64,000 bases of DNA from Dietzia sp. ANT_WB102 (GTDB taxonomy: Bacteria; Actinomycetota; Actinomycetes; Mycobacteriales; Mycobacteriaceae): positions 2,039,630 through 2,103,629 of the forward strand of contig NZ_VOBA01000001.1 in assembly GCF_008369165.1 (NCBI RefSeq), read 5' to 3'. Shown piece after piece: positions 37,615 to 47,413 of the stretch (position 1 is the stretch's first letter; each line of letters starts with the position of its first letter). The notes under the pieces are model-generated. The model did not search any database and had not been told where the DNA came from. It saw only the letters and a program-made list of their open reading frames with translations. Made by a program: the position numbers and the translations under genes.

Positions 37615-38473
37615 GATCCGGTTCCTCCGGCAGGTCGAAGCTCTCGTCCTCGTGACGCCCCGGGAGTGGTTCGAGCCTCGCCCGCGTGGCAGCGAGATCG
37701 TCGAGCACACGCTCGCGTAGCGCCCGCAATTCGGTTACGTGCGTCCGAGCCCTAAAAATCAGGCGATCCGCGCGGACGCGGGCGTCGTCCACTATCTGAC
37801 GTGCGCTCTCCGCTGCCTCCCGGCGGGTGGACTCCGCTGCGGTCAAAGACGCCTCGCGCCGCTCGGCCTCCTCCTGTAGCGCCGCGTTCCGGCGCAGATT
37901 CGAGGCGAGCCGGTGGTCTTCGTCGATCTGGCTGCGTCGGCGCTCGGCTTGACTGTCCAAACTCTCGGCCGCGCGTTCGGCTGCGAGGACGATCTCCCGT
38001 GCCCGGGCGCGGGCGGCGGACAGCACGGACTCGCGTTCGGAGCGGATCGCTTCGGCACGACTGCGAACCCCGCTCAACTCCGTCGCAGCGGACTCCCGTA
38101 ACCGCCATGCCTCCTCCTCCGCCTCGGCGCGGATCCGGTCGGCGGCGGCATGCGCGGAATCGCGGATGGACTCGGCTTCGGCAGTAGCCAGCGCGAGCAT
38201 CGTCGACAGCCTGTCGGACATCTGTTCGCTGGTGACGGGCGCTCGACCGAGGTCGGCGACCCTGGTCTCAAGCTCGGCCACCCGCGAGCGTTCCCGGTCT
38301 GCTTCCGCAGTGGCCCGCTCGGCCCGCTCGACGGCGGCGTCCCTGTCTGCCCGCAGCAGCCCCGTCTCCGTCTCGAGACGCGTGAGGGCGTCCATCACCT
38401 GCTCACGGTCGAATCCCCTGCGCACCACCGCGAACGGTTCGGCGGCGTTGGATGAGATGTGCATGCTCGACAT
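37595..38473 (-). CDS. DivIVA-like coiled-coil protein
   Basis: A 292-residue protein. An N-terminal segment (PFAVVRRGFDREQVMDALTRL, residues 13-33) resembles the DivIVA lipid-binding start, where the F-x-R-GYD/GFD pattern is typical. Almost all of the remainder (35-265) is a charged Ala/Arg/Glu coiled coil. The tail is acidic (DESFDLPEEPDLSS). Such proteins bind curved membrane or organise pole and septum growth; its own role is not known. ATG 38473 lies six bases downstream of TAGGGT (minus strand) and after GAGGA. It ends 20 bases inside the convergent small zinc protein gene. Confidence 0.83.
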   Translation of the reverse strand: MSSMHISSNAAEPFAVVRRGFDREQVMDALTRLETETGLLRADRDAAVERAERATAEADRERSRVAELETRVADLGRAPVTSEQMSDRLSTMLALATAEAESIRDSAHAAADRIRAEAEEEAWRLRESAATELSGVRSRAEAIRSERESVLSAARARAREIVLAAERAAESLDSQAERRRSQIDEDHRLASNLRRNAALQEEAERREASLTAAESTRREAAESARQIVDDARVRADRLIFRARTHVTELRALRERVLDDLAATRARLEPLPGRHEDESFDLPEEPDLSSTDG

Positions 38474-38479
38474 GTCCTC

Positions 38480-38485
38480 ACCCTA
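38480..38485 (-). promoter_or_regulatory. -10 box TAGGGT of the DivIVA-like gene
   Basis: On the minus strand TAGGGT is six bases before the ATG at 38473. The spacer GAGGAC could also serve as a ribosome site if transcription began further up. Confidence 0.45.
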
Positions 38486-38507
38486 GCGGCGTACGCCGGA
38501 CGCGCGA

Positions 38508-38978
38508 CTAGGCCTGAGCGTCGGAGGGTTCGACCAACTCTAGGAGTACGCCGCCCGCGTCCTTGGGATGGACGAAGTTGATTCGAGAGTTCGCGGTGCC
38601 CGTCTTGGGAGCCGGGTAGAGAACCCTGACGCCCCGGCCGGTGAGGTGAGCGACGATCGCATCGATGTCGGTGACGCGGACGGCCATCTGCTGGATGCCA
38701 GGGCCGTTGCGGTCGATGAACTTAGCGATGGTGGAGGACTCGTCGAGGGGCGCGAGAACCTGGAGGAGAGCGCTACCCTCCGGGCGGCCGGGGGAGCCGA
38801 GCATGGCCTCGCGGACGCCCTGTTCCTCATTGACCTCCTCGTGGAGGTTCTCCATTCCCAGGTTGTCCCGGTACCACGCGATCGCGGCGTCGAAGTCAGG
38901 GACCGCGACTCCGACGTGGTCGATCGCCACGACGAGTTCGGAGGGCAGAAGGGGCTGGCCGGCTGGGGTAGTGGTCAT
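38508..38978 (-). CDS. mce: Methylmalonyl-CoA epimerase
   Basis: A 156-residue vicinal-oxygen-chelate enzyme that interconverts (2R)- and (2S)-methylmalonyl-CoA in propionate metabolism. Metal-site motifs are IDHVGVAV (about 19, His), GIQQMAVRV (about 94) and GVLLELVEP (about 146, Glu), in two paired beta-alpha-beta-beta-beta units. ATG 38978 is chosen because it gives the family length and lies seven bases after TAGCGT on the minus strand; the frame continues upstream only into the promoter region. It is divergent from the thiolase gene, as in related genera, and both act on short acyl-CoAs. Confidence 0.92.
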   Translation of the reverse strand: MTTTPAGQPLLPSELVVAIDHVGVAVPDFDAAIAWYRDNLGMENLHEEVNEEQGVREAMLGSPGRPEGSALLQVLAPLDESSTIAKFIDRNGPGIQQMAVRVTDIDAIVAHLTGRGVRVLYPAPKTGTANSRINFVHPKDAGGVLLELVEPSDAQA

Positions 38979-38985
38979 GCCTACC

Positions 38986-38991
38986 ACGCTA
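38986..38991 (-). promoter_or_regulatory. -10 box TAGCGT of the epimerase gene
   Basis: Minus-strand TAGCGT seven bases before the epimerase ATG, with no Shine-Dalgarno between; a leaderless start is likely. Confidence 0.5.
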
Positions 38992-39054
38992 GTCGGTCCG
39001 CTCGCGCGGTAGTTTGGCGAGTACTGTCTTATCCCCTCCATTGGAAGGTGTCTC

Positions 39055-40254
39055 ATGACCGCCGACCCCACCCGTACCGTCATCGTCTCCGGTGCCCGCA
39101 CCCCCTTCGGCCGCCTGCAGGGCGGGTTGTCCTCACTGACCGCTCCGGAGCTGGGCGGCATCGCGATCCGTGGAGCCCTCGAACGGGGAGGGGTGTCCCC
39201 GGAGGCTGTCGACCAGGTGATCATGGGGCAGGTGCTCGCGGCCGGGAACGGCCAGATGCCCGCCCGTCAGGCTTCGCTGGCCGGCGGGATCCCGGCGCGC
39301 GTCGACGCGCTGAGCATCAACAAGATGTGCCTGTCCGGGATGACCGCGATCGCATTGGCGGATCAGGCTATCCGCTCCGGGTACTCCGAGGTCGTCGTCG
39401 CCGGCGGTCAGGAGTCGATGTCCCAGGCTCCCCACCTGTTGCCCAAGAGCCGTGCCGGGTATAAGTACGGCTCGATCGAGGTCCTTGACCACATGGCGTA
39501 CGACGGCCTCCACGATGTTCCGACCGACCAGCCGATGGGTGCGCTCACCGAGGCGCGCAACGTTGAACTGGAGATCACCCGTGAGCACCAGGACGAGTTC
39601 GCGGCAACCTCGCACCAGCGGGCGGCGGCCGCCGCCGCAGAGGGGCGTTTTGCCGACGAGATCGTGCCCGTGACGGTCAAGGGCCGCAAGGGCGACACCG
39701 TCGTGGAGAACGACGAGGGCGTGCGCGCCGACTCGACCCCCGAGTCAATGGCGAAGCTGAAGCCGGCGTTCGCCAAGAACGGGACCATCACCGCCGGATC
39801 CTCGTCCCAGATCTCCGACGGCGCATCCGCCGTCATCGTCACCTCCGCCGCGCGCGCCGAGGCAGAGGGCTGGCCGGTGCTCGCTGAGATCGTCGCGTAC
39901 GGCACTGTCGCCGGCCCGGATTCGACGCTGCAGCACCAGCCCGCCGATGCGGTGCTGGACGCATGCAAGCGGGCGGGCGTCGAGGTTTCCGACATCGACC
40001 TGTTCGAGTTCAACGAGGCATTCGCCTCGGTCGGGCTGCATTCGACCCGCATGCTCGGCCTGAGCCCGGACAAGGTCAACGTCAACGGTGGCGCGATCTC
40101 GATCGGACACCCGATCGGGGTGTCCGGCACCCGAGTCGTTCTGACCCTGGCCCTCGAGCTCGCGCGCCGTGGCGGAGGACTCGGAGCGGCCGCACTCTGT
40201 GGTGGTGGCGGTCAGGGCGACGCCATGATCATCCGGGTGCCCGCAGCCGGCTGA
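39055..40254 (+). CDS. Acetyl-CoA C-acetyltransferase (thiolase)
   Basis: A 399-residue thiolase that joins two acetyl-CoA to acetoacetyl-CoA or runs the reverse. The nucleophile Cys is in [10 protein letters not shown] (about 91). [16 protein letters not shown] (about 345) holds the catalytic His and [11 protein letters not shown] (about 381) the second Cys. The length and motifs fit FadA/AtoB-type biosynthetic thiolases. ATG follows GGAAGGTG. It is divergent from the epimerase gene and followed after 35 bases by the YbbN-like gene. The mycobacterial counterpart in this place is named fadA4. Confidence 0.95.
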   Translation: MTADPTRTVIVSGARTPFGRLQGGLSSLTAPELGGIAIRGALERGGVSPEAVDQVIMGQVLAAGNGQMPARQASLAGGIPARVDALSINKMCLSGMTAIALADQAIRSGYSEVVVAGGQESMSQAPHLLPKSRAGYKYGSIEVLDHMAYDGLHDVPTDQPMGALTEARNVELEITREHQDEFAATSHQRAAAAAAEGRFADEIVPVTVKGRKGDTVVENDEGVRADSTPESMAKLKPAFAKNGTITAGSSSQISDGASAVIVTSAARAEAEGWPVLAEIVAYGTVAGPDSTLQHQPADAVLDACKRAGVEVSDIDLFEFNEAFASVGLHSTRMLGLSPDKVNVNGGAISIGHPIGVSGTRVVLTLALELARRGGGLGAAALCGGGGQGDAMIIRVPAAG

Positions 40255-40289
40255 CACCCCGGCTCGCCTGTCGTGGCAGGATCGGAGTC

Positions 40290-41234
40290 GTGACAAGACC
40301 AGGTAACCGACCCCCGTCCGCCGCCGAGCAGAAACTCGCCGCGTCGCTCGCAGGCGCCGTCGATCTGTCCGGTCTGAAGAACCGTGCAGAGACCCGCCGG
40401 GGCGCGACCGACACCGGTCGCGCCCCGGGGCAGGGTGGCCCACCGCCCGGCGGCAGCCCGGCGGTCCTGGTGGAGGTGGACGAGGCCTCCTTCGAGCAGG
40501 AGGTCCTGGTGCGGTCTGGCCAGGTTCCGGTGCTCCTCGAGCTGACCTCGAAGCGGGCTCCGACCGCGTTGACGAGCCTGCTGGATGCGTTGGCCATGGA
40601 GGCCGGTGGGCAGTGGGTCCATGCGACGGTGGACGTGGACGCCTCCCCGGGCATCGCGCAGGCGCTCCAAGCGCGCGCGGTACCGACCGTCTATGCCGTT
40701 GCGGCGGGCCGCCCGCTCGCCGACTTCGAGGGTGAGCAGCCGGAGGAGGCGCTCCGTCAGTGGATCGCAGCAGTGCTCCGGGCGACTGAGGGAAAGCTGA
40801 GCGGCCCCGAACCGGAGGCTGGCGACGCAGACCCGGAGGAGCCATCTGACCTCGAGCGCGACGCAGCCGAGGACGCGCTCGCCGAGGGTGATCTGGCGTC
40901 CGCCGAAGAGCGTTTCACCGCGCTCGTGGAATCCCGACCTGGAGAGCACTCCTTGGTGGAGGCACTGCGCTACGTCGAAGCCGCCCGCCGCGTGTCGGAG
41001 GCGACCGATCTTGGCGACGGGTCCGTCCCCGAGGCGTTGCGGGCGGCCGACGGCGCCCTCGTGGGCGGGGAACACGAAGCCGCGTACATGACTCTCATTG
41101 ACGCGGTCCGGGCCCACAGCGGCGATGACCGCGCTACCCTCCGGGCTCGGCTTCTCGAGCTGCTCGAGGCGCTACCAGTGGACGACCCGCGGGTCCTGGC
41201 CGCCCGCCGGGATCTCGCGAGCGCGCTGTACTGA
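40290..41234 (+). CDS. YbbN/CnoX-like thioredoxin-fold protein with TPR-like C-terminus
   Basis: A 314-residue protein. After a 60-residue flexible leader there is a thioredoxin-like domain (about 65-165; VLVEVDEASFEQEVLV, then VPTVYAVAAGRPLADFEG). The usual CxxC is missing: that spot reads ELTSKRAPTAL, so it cannot do disulfide chemistry in the classical way. The C-terminal 140 residues are helical with TPR-like pairs (AEDALAEGDLASAEERF). YbbN/CnoX proteins are holdase chaperones that pass clients to GroEL or DnaK. GTG 40290 is chosen; the frame is open upstream only inside the thiolase gene. Mycobacteria have the same gene here. Confidence 0.87.
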   Translation: MTRPGNRPPSAAEQKLAASLAGAVDLSGLKNRAETRRGATDTGRAPGQGGPPPGGSPAVLVEVDEASFEQEVLVRSGQVPVLLELTSKRAPTALTSLLDALAMEAGGQWVHATVDVDASPGIAQALQARAVPTVYAVAAGRPLADFEGEQPEEALRQWIAAVLRATEGKLSGPEPEAGDADPEEPSDLERDAAEDALAEGDLASAEERFTALVESRPGEHSLVEALRYVEAARRVSEATDLGDGSVPEALRAADGALVGGEHEAAYMTLIDAVRAHSGDDRATLRARLLELLEALPVDDPRVLAARRDLASALY

Positions 41235-41242
41235 GTCATTCC

Positions 41243-41261
41243 GGCGCCCACGAGAGGCGCC
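41243..41261. terminator. Small hairpin between convergent genes
   Basis: GGCGCC at 41243-41248 and again at 41256-41261 can pair around a seven-base loop. It lies between the stops of the YbbN-like gene and glgB. The stem is short and there is no U tract, so it is a weak terminator candidate. Confidence 0.3.
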
Positions 41262-41279
41262 CGATGCCTCAGTGTTCCG

Positions 41280-43616
41280 TCAACGCGTCTCCACCGTCTG
41301 GTCCGCGTCCGTCTGCCGGAACCAGACGGTGGCGCGGGGGCCGACCGTGATCGCCGCCGAGTAGGGCCGCCCGTGGTGGGGGACCGGCTCAGCGTGCAGG
41401 CCGCCGAGGTTGCCCATACCCGACCCCTCGTACACCTCGGCGTCGGTGTTGAGGATCTCTTCCCAGTAACCGTCCCCGGGGAGCCCGATCCGGTAGTCGC
41501 CGAGGGCGGCACCGGAGAAGTTCACCACGCACGCCACGGTGTTTCCGGCGTGGTCCGTTCGGAGGAACGACAGCGTGTTGTGGGCGGCGTCGTTGGCATC
41601 GATCCACGAAAAGCCGGACGGATCGTCATCGAGCGACCACAGGCCTGGATTGTCGGCGTATCGCGCGTTGAGGTCCCGCACGCAGGCGAGAATGCCGCGG
41701 TGGTACTCGCCCTCCCAGCCTTCGAGATTTTCCCATGTGACGCCCTTGTCGGCGTCCCACTCGGTGGTCTGCCCAAACTCCATTCCCTGGAAGAGAAGTT
41801 TCTTTCCGGGGTGCGCCCACATGTAGGCGTACAGGCTGCGTATGCCGGCTGCCCGGTCCCACGAGGAGCCAGGCATACGTTCCCACATCGAGCCCTTGCC
41901 GTGGACCACCTCGTCGTGGCTCAGTGGCAGGACGAAACGCTCGCTCCACGCGTACATCATCGAGAAAGTGATCTCGCCGTGGTGGAACCCGCGGTAGATC
42001 GGATCGAGGCCCACGTAGCGCAGCGTGTCGTTCATCCAGCCCATGTTCCACTTCATGGAAAAGCCGAGGCCACCGGTGTAGGTGGGCGCGGTGACACCGC
42101 CCCATGACGTGGACTCCTCGGCCACTGTGAGGAATCCGGGGTGCTCGCGACGCACGGTCGCGTTGACCTCCTGGAGGAACGAGATGGCCTCGAGGTTCTC
42201 TCGCCCGCCGTGAATGTTGGGGGTCCACTGGCCCTCCTCGCGGGAGTAGTCCAGGTAGAGCATCGAGGCCACGGCGTCCACGCGGAGGCCGTCGACGTGG
42301 AACTCCTCGGCCCAGTACAGGGCATTGGCGACGAGGAAGTTGCGAACCTCGTGACGGCCGAAGTCGAAGACATACGTGCCCCAGTCGGGCTGCTCCCCCC
42401 GGCGGGGGTCGGCGTGCTCGTAGAGCGGGGTGCCGTCGAAGCGGCCGAGGGACCACTCGTCCTTGGGGAAGTGCGCGGGTACCCAGTCCACCAGGACGGC
42501 GATGCCGCGCGAGTGCAGGTGATCGATCACATAGCGCAGGTCGTCCGGGGAGCCGAATCGGCTGGTCGGAGCGAAATAGGAGGAGACCTGGTAACCCCAG
42601 GAGCCGCCGAAGGGATGCTCGGCGACGGGCATCAACTCCACATGCGTGAATCCGGTCTCGGTGATGTAGTCGGCGAGCTGGTGTGCGAACTCGCGGTAGT
42701 CGAGTCCTGGCCGCCAGGAACCGACGTGGACCTCGAGGACTGTCATCGGGGAGCGCGAGTGGTCCCGGGTCGCGCGGGCGGCGATCCACTCGTCGTCGTT
42801 CCACTCGTAGCCGGAAGTAAACACCTTGGACCCGGTAGCGGGGGGCACCTCGGTGGCCACCGCCATCGGGTCCGCGTGGTCGATGGTCCGGCCGTCGGCG
42901 CCTCGGACGCAGTACTTGTACACGGAACCGTCGCCGACGCCGGGGACGAACAGTTCCCAGACCCCGGATGAACCGATCGAGCGCATGGGCAGCGCGATGG
43001 GGTTCCATCCACAGAAATCGCCGACGACGCTCATTCCGCGGGCGTTGGGCGCCCATACCGCGAAGGAGGTGCCCGTCACCGGGCCGCCGGGGGTGTCGTA
43101 GGTGCGCACGTGGGCGCCGAGCACGTCCCACAGGCGTTCGTGGCGGCCCTCGCCGATGAGGTGTAGGTCAACCTCGCCGAGGGTGGGTAGGAAGCGGTAG
43201 CCGTCCGCGACGGTGCGGGTATGACCGTCGGGGTAGCGGACGAGGTAGCGGTAGTCCGGCACGTCCGCCTCGGGTACCGCGGCGTGGAAAAGTCCGTCAC
43301 CGAGGGGGCTCATCGGTACGGTGCGTTCCCCGAACATGATCTCGACGCCCACTGCGCCCGGCTGGACGGTTCGCACGACGGATCCGTCACCGTCGCGGTG
43401 CGCACCGTAGACGGAGTGCGGGTCGTGGTGGGTCCCCGACCTGAGCTGGCCGAGTACGTCGTGGGGGATCGGCGTGGGTTCCGACTGGTCGGGTTCCGGG
43501 TCCGAAGTGGGGGCCGGTATCGATGACGACGGCGACGACGACGAGGTTTGCTCCGGCCGGGGCCGGTCTGTTGAGCGGTCCTTCTTCTTGTGCTTTGCCA
43601 TGGCCGTTCGCCTCAT
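41280..43616 (-). CDS. glgB: 1,4-alpha-glucan branching enzyme
   Basis: A 778-residue GH13 enzyme that adds alpha-1,6 branches to glycogen-like glucan. The first 55 residues are a Lys/Ser/Pro-rich linker. Two beta-sandwich (CBM48-type) modules precede the barrel. The nucleophile Asp is in [14 protein letters not shown] (about 445), the acid/base Glu in [11 protein letters not shown] (about 497), and the third Asp in [11 protein letters not shown] (about 560). It overlaps the glgE stop by four bases (ATGA), although ATG 43601 is an equally good start. In mycobacteria GlgB and GlgE act together in one maltosyl-phosphate-driven route. Confidence 0.95.
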   Translation of the reverse strand: MRRTAMAKHKKKDRSTDRPRPEQTSSSSPSSSIPAPTSDPEPDQSEPTPIPHDVLGQLRSGTHHDPHSVYGAHRDGDGSVVRTVQPGAVGVEIMFGERTVPMSPLGDGLFHAAVPEADVPDYRYLVRYPDGHTRTVADGYRFLPTLGEVDLHLIGEGRHERLWDVLGAHVRTYDTPGGPVTGTSFAVWAPNARGMSVVGDFCGWNPIALPMRSIGSSGVWELFVPGVGDGSVYKYCVRGADGRTIDHADPMAVATEVPPATGSKVFTSGYEWNDDEWIAARATRDHSRSPMTVLEVHVGSWRPGLDYREFAHQLADYITETGFTHVELMPVAEHPFGGSWGYQVSSYFAPTSRFGSPDDLRYVIDHLHSRGIAVLVDWVPAHFPKDEWSLGRFDGTPLYEHADPRRGEQPDWGTYVFDFGRHEVRNFLVANALYWAEEFHVDGLRVDAVASMLYLDYSREEGQWTPNIHGGRENLEAISFLQEVNATVRREHPGFLTVAEESTSWGGVTAPTYTGGLGFSMKWNMGWMNDTLRYVGLDPIYRGFHHGEITFSMMYAWSERFVLPLSHDEVVHGKGSMWERMPGSSWDRAAGIRSLYAYMWAHPGKKLLFQGMEFGQTTEWDADKGVTWENLEGWEGEYHRGILACVRDLNARYADNPGLWSLDDDPSGFSWIDANDAAHNTLSFLRTDHAGNTVACVVNFSGAALGDYRIGLPGDGYWEEILNTDAEVYEGSGMGNLGGLHAEPVPHHGRPYSAAITVGPRATVWFRQTDADQTVETR

Positions 43617-45631
43617 TCCACGGTGTGCGTGCGGTAGGACAGTTCGACCCTACGTGCTTCGTCGCACGGCGGGATGGCGATGATGTGGGCGACGGCGGTC
43701 CACGGCTCGAGCCGGACGTAGTTGCTCGACCCCCAGTGGAACTCCGATCCCGACACCTCGTCGCGCACGCTGAATCGGGCGTCGTCGTCGTAGCCGAGGG
43801 CCGCCATGTCGAGACGGAGGGTGCCCTCCTGGACGCCGAGGGAGTCCAGGGAGACCACCGTGAGGACGCAGTCTCCGCTAGCCGGGTCGATTTTCGAATA
43901 GGCGATGATCTGGTCGTTGTCCACGTCGTGGAACTGCAGGGTGCGCAGTTGTTGCAGCGCGGGGTGCTCGCGGCGGATCCGGTTGAGGGTGCGGAGCCAG
44001 GGAGCAAGCGACTGGCCGGCGGCCTCCGCGGCGGCGAAGTCGCGGGGGCGGAGCTCATACTTCTCCGAGTCGAGGTACTCCTCACTGCCGTCGGCGACGG
44101 GCTGCCACTCGTAGAGTTCGAAGCCGGAGTACACGCCCCATGAGGGGGAGAGCGTCGCGGCGAGGACCGCCCGGATCGCGAACATCGCGGGCCCGCCACG
44201 TTGGAGCGACTCGTGAAGAATATCCGGGGTGTTGGTGAACATGTTGGGTCGAGCCTCGTCGACGTGGGCCAGCAGTTGCTCGCAGAATTCCACCAGCTCG
44301 GCCTTCGTGGTTTTCCACGTGAAGTAGGTGTACGACTGCGAGAAGCCCCGCTTGGCCAAGCCGAACAGTCGGGCCGGTCGGGTGAAGGCCTCGGCGAGGA
44401 ACAACACGTCCGGTTCGGTCCGCTTGACCTCGCTGATGAGGCGGTTCCAGAAGTCGGCCGGCTTGGTGTGCGGATTGTCCACCCGGAAGATCCGCACCCC
44501 GAGCGACGTCCACAGTCGGACGACGCGCAGCACCTCGGCGTAGATGCCCTCTGGGTCGTTGTCGAAGTTGACCGGGTAGATGTCCTGGTACTTCTTGGGC
44601 GGGTTCTCGGCGTAGGCGATGTGTCCGTCGGGCAGCACGGTGAACCACTCGGGGTGCTCGGCGGCCCACGGATGGTCGGGAGCGCACTGCAGCGCGAGAT
44701 CCAGCGCGACCTCGACGCCGCGCGTGTTCGCGTAAGCCACCAGGTCGTGGAAATCTTCGACGGTGCCGAGGTCGGGGTGAACCGCGTCGTGTCCGCCCTC
44801 GGCCGATCCGATCGCCCACGGGGAGCCGACATCGCCGGGTTCGGGGGTGAGCGTGTTGTTCCGGCCCTTGCGGTTGATTTTGCCGATGGGGTGGATCGGG
44901 GGGAGGTACACCACGTCGAACCCGAGGTCCGCCGCGTGGTCGACATAGGAGCGGGAGGTCTCGAACGTGCCGTGGACGGGGCGGCCGTCCTCCCCCCATC
45001 CACCCGTGGAACGAGGGAAGAACTCGTACCAGGAACTGAACTGCGCCTCGCGTCGGTCCACCCACACGCGGTGTGTCTGGCCGACGGTCACCATTTCGCG
45101 CACGGGGTCGGCTGCCAGCGCTGCGGCGACCTCGTCCGACAGCGCCGGGGAGGTCCGGACGGTCGCGTCGCCGGAGCCGCGCAACGCGGCGGCGGCTGCG
45201 GTCAGCAGTTCGGCTCTGTCGACGGCGCCGGCGACGGCCGCCCGGGCGACCGCGGCGTCGAACACTCTGGCGCCCAGCTCGAACTCGTTGCCCAGCTCAC
45301 CTGAGTCCTGGCCTGCAGCCATCTTCTTGACTATCCCGCTCCGCCAGGTCGCGAAGGGGTCGGACCACGCCTCCACTCGGAACGACCACATTCCGGACAC
45401 GTCGGTGGGGAGCAGCGCGTGGAAGGTATCCGGCTCGATGCCGGGCACCATCGTCGCCCGGGAGGAGGCGCCGCCGGGCCGGCGGACCACCAGGCTCACG
45501 GACAGGGCGTCGTGGCCCTCGCGCCACACGATCGCGGAGACGGGCAGGATTTCCCCGACAACGGACTTGGACGGGAACCTCCCGCAGGAGACGAGGGGGC
45601 GGACCTCATCGATGGCCAGACGGTCGTTCAC
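43613..45631 (-). CDS. glgE: Alpha-1,4-glucan:maltose-1-phosphate maltosyltransferase
   Basis: A 672-residue GH13 enzyme that extends alpha-glucan using maltose-1-phosphate. The N-terminal domain begins [21 protein letters not shown], as in known GlgE proteins. The nucleophile Asp is in [12 protein letters not shown] (about 383), the acid/base Glu in [10 protein letters not shown] (about 413), and the substrate-binding region includes the [13 protein letters not shown] stretch. GTG 45631 is chosen because GAGGAG stands seven bases before it; the frame is open further upstream but without family support. It is followed directly by glgB. GlgE is a validated drug target in tuberculosis. Confidence 0.96.
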   Translation of the reverse strand: MNDRLAIDEVRPLVSCGRFPSKSVVGEILPVSAIVWREGHDALSVSLVVRRPGGASSRATMVPGIEPDTFHALLPTDVSGMWSFRVEAWSDPFATWRSGIVKKMAAGQDSGELGNEFELGARVFDAAVARAAVAGAVDRAELLTAAAAALRGSGDATVRTSPALSDEVAAALAADPVREMVTVGQTHRVWVDRREAQFSSWYEFFPRSTGGWGEDGRPVHGTFETSRSYVDHAADLGFDVVYLPPIHPIGKINRKGRNNTLTPEPGDVGSPWAIGSAEGGHDAVHPDLGTVEDFHDLVAYANTRGVEVALDLALQCAPDHPWAAEHPEWFTVLPDGHIAYAENPPKKYQDIYPVNFDNDPEGIYAEVLRVVRLWTSLGVRIFRVDNPHTKPADFWNRLISEVKRTEPDVLFLAEAFTRPARLFGLAKRGFSQSYTYFTWKTTKAELVEFCEQLLAHVDEARPNMFTNTPDILHESLQRGGPAMFAIRAVLAATLSPSWGVYSGFELYEWQPVADGSEEYLDSEKYELRPRDFAAAEAAGQSLAPWLRTLNRIRREHPALQQLRTLQFHDVDNDQIIAYSKIDPASGDCVLTVVSLDSLGVQEGTLRLDMAALGYDDDARFSVRDEVSGSEFHWGSSNYVRLEPWTAVAHIIAIPPCDEARRVELSYRTHTVE

Positions 45632-45779
45632 GTCGGTGCTCCTCTCGGCGGGTGGACACCGCGGTGGTGGCGTCACCCCCACGACGCTAGCGAAAACGGG
45701 CCGATCCTTCAGGCTCGACGCCTCCCGTTCACCTGCGCGGCCGTGTTCCTCTCCACCCGCCACCGCGATACGCGGTTAG

Positions 45780-46631
45780 ATGGGCGCCGTGAGCACCCTG
45801 ATCGACAGCGACCCCGACCTCGTCCTCGACCTCCGAGATGTCTCGCTCCGGCGTGACGGCAAGACCCTCGTGGGGCCACTCACCTGGCAGGTGGAATTGG
45901 ATGAGAGGTGGGTGGTGCTCGGCCCCAACGGCGCTGGTAAGACCTCGTTGCTGCGGATCGCCTCGGCGTTGGAGTACCCGAGCACCGGGACTGCCGTGGT
46001 CCTCGGAGAGCAGCTGGGGCGGACGGAGGTGACCGAACTGCGCAGCCGGGTGGGTCTGTCGTCGGTCGCCGTCGCCGGCCGCATTCCCGGTGACGAGGTG
46101 GTGCAGGACCTGGTCATCTCCGCCGGGTACGCAGTGCTCGGGCGGTGGCGAGAGAAGTACGACCCGCAGGATTTCGAGCGTGCCGCCGACACCCTCGAGT
46201 CGATCGGTGCCGAGCACCTGGCCGAGCGCACGTGGGGAACTCTCTCCGAGGGGGAACGCAAACGTGTGCTCATCGCGCGCGCCATGATGACCGACCCAGA
46301 GTTGCTATTGCTGGACGAGCCGGGCGCAGGATTGGACCTGGGCGGCCGGGAGGACCTCGTCGCCCGCCTCGAGGACATGGCTATGGACCCGGATGCTCCC
46401 GCAACGGTCTTGGTGACCCACCATGTGGAGGAGATCCCCCCGGGTTTCACCCACGCCATGCTGCTGGCGGAGGGCGAGGTCGCCGCGATGGGGCTAATCG
46501 ACGAGGTGATCACCTCCGACAACCTCAGCAGCGCCTTCGCCCAGTCGATCGTGGTGGACTCCATCGATGGACGCTTTTTCGCACGCCGTGCCCGCCGCCC
46601 CGGCCGGCACCGGCGGGCCGCACGGGCATGA
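45780..46631 (+). CDS. ABC transporter-type ATP-binding protein
   Basis: A 283-residue ATPase with Walker A GPNGAGKTS (about 52), the signature LSEGERKRVLIARAM (about 154) and Walker B LLLLDEPGAGLDLGG (about 176), followed by the H-loop VTHHVEEIP. It resembles single-domain ATPases of the ModF/YlmA group, encoded without a permease nearby, so it may act outside transport. The last 20 residues are Arg-rich (RRARRPGRHRRAARA). ATG 45780 and GTG 45789 are both possible starts. Its stop overlaps the Nudix start by four bases. Divergent from glgE. Confidence 0.88.
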   Translation: MGAVSTLIDSDPDLVLDLRDVSLRRDGKTLVGPLTWQVELDERWVVLGPNGAGKTSLLRIASALEYPSTGTAVVLGEQLGRTEVTELRSRVGLSSVAVAGRIPGDEVVQDLVISAGYAVLGRWREKYDPQDFERAADTLESIGAEHLAERTWGTLSEGERKRVLIARAMMTDPELLLLDEPGAGLDLGGREDLVARLEDMAMDPDAPATVLVTHHVEEIPPGFTHAMLLAEGEVAAMGLIDEVITSDNLSSAFAQSIVVDSIDGRFFARRARRPGRHRRAARA

Positions 46632-47404
46632 CCGGTACGCCGGGGCGCGAGGCTCCCGCGACGACCCCGCCGGAGACCGTGCCGGTCCGCGAGGCCGCCA
46701 CGGTCGCCCTCATCCGCGACGCGCGGGTCGGAGGTGGAGTCGAGGTTTTCCTGCAGCACCGGGTGTCGACCATGCAGTTCGCCCCCGGCATGTCGGTTTT
46801 TCCCGGCGGCGGCGTCGAGCCGCGGGACTACCACGCCACCCGCTTCTGGCGCGGGCCCGCGCCGGAGTGGTGGGCTGAGCGGTTCGGCGTCGACCCCGAT
46901 CGCGCCGCCGCGGCCGTGCGCGGTGTCGCGCGCGAACTGTTCGAGGAGACCGGGGTGTTGCTCGCCGAGCCGGAGGCCGGGTCGAGAGCCCGGACCGTCA
47001 CCACCGCAGGTGTTACACCGGTTGATCTGCCGGGTCCGGACGAGCGGCGGGCGCTCGATGCGGGGGAGGGGGACCTGGACTCGTTGCTCACCGCGCACGA
47101 CTTGGTGTTGTCCGCGCATCTGCTCCGCCCGTGGGACCGATGGACCACCCCGGTCGGGCCCCCTCGCCGCTACGACACCCTGTTTTTCGTCGCGGCCCTA
47201 CCCGACGGAATGGAACCGGACGGTGGGACGACCGAGGCGCGCGCGACGGAGTGGATTCGCGCCGATGACGCCGCACAGGCCGGGATCCTCGGCCGGCTGG
47301 GGATGCTGCGCCCGACCCTCGACGTGCTGTCCGACCTTGCGGGAGCCGCCGATGTCGCCGAGGTCCTCGACACCGCCCGGGCAATCACCCCAGGCGGCAA
47401 CTAG
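46628..47404 (+). CDS. Nudix hydrolase with expanded Nudix box
   Basis: A 258-residue hydrolase likely to cut a nucleoside diphosphate derivative or coenzyme A. The Nudix Glu residues are in RELFEETGVLL, but the preceding PGGGVEP is some 40 residues away, instead of the compact 23-residue box. Such an insert occurs in the NUDT7/NUDT19-like group that acts on acyl-CoA or related substrates; assignment to that group is only inference. ATG 46628 overlaps the ABC ATPase stop (ATGA). The TAG stop serves as the first three bases of the -10 box for the next gene. Confidence 0.87.
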   Translation: MTGTPGREAPATTPPETVPVREAATVALIRDARVGGGVEVFLQHRVSTMQFAPGMSVFPGGGVEPRDYHATRFWRGPAPEWWAERFGVDPDRAAAAVRGVARELFEETGVLLAEPEAGSRARTVTTAGVTPVDLPGPDERRALDAGEGDLDSLLTAHDLVLSAHLLRPWDRWTTPVGPPRRYDTLFFVAALPDGMEPDGGTTEARATEWIRADDAAQAGILGRLGMLRPTLDVLSDLAGAADVAEVLDTARAITPGGN

Positions 47405-47407
47405 CGT
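47402..47407 (+). promoter_or_regulatory. -10 box TAGCGT of the methyltransferase gene
   Basis: TAGCGT lies six bases before GTG 47414. Its TAG is the stop codon of the Nudix gene. A leaderless transcript is likely. Confidence 0.5.
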
Positions 47408-47413
47408 GACGGC

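Noticed and set aside
43387-45003. 538-residue minus-strand frame rich in Ser, Thr, Arg and Pro across glgB and glgE
   Set aside because: It is an alternate frame of two certain genes and has the low-complexity composition typical of such shadows.
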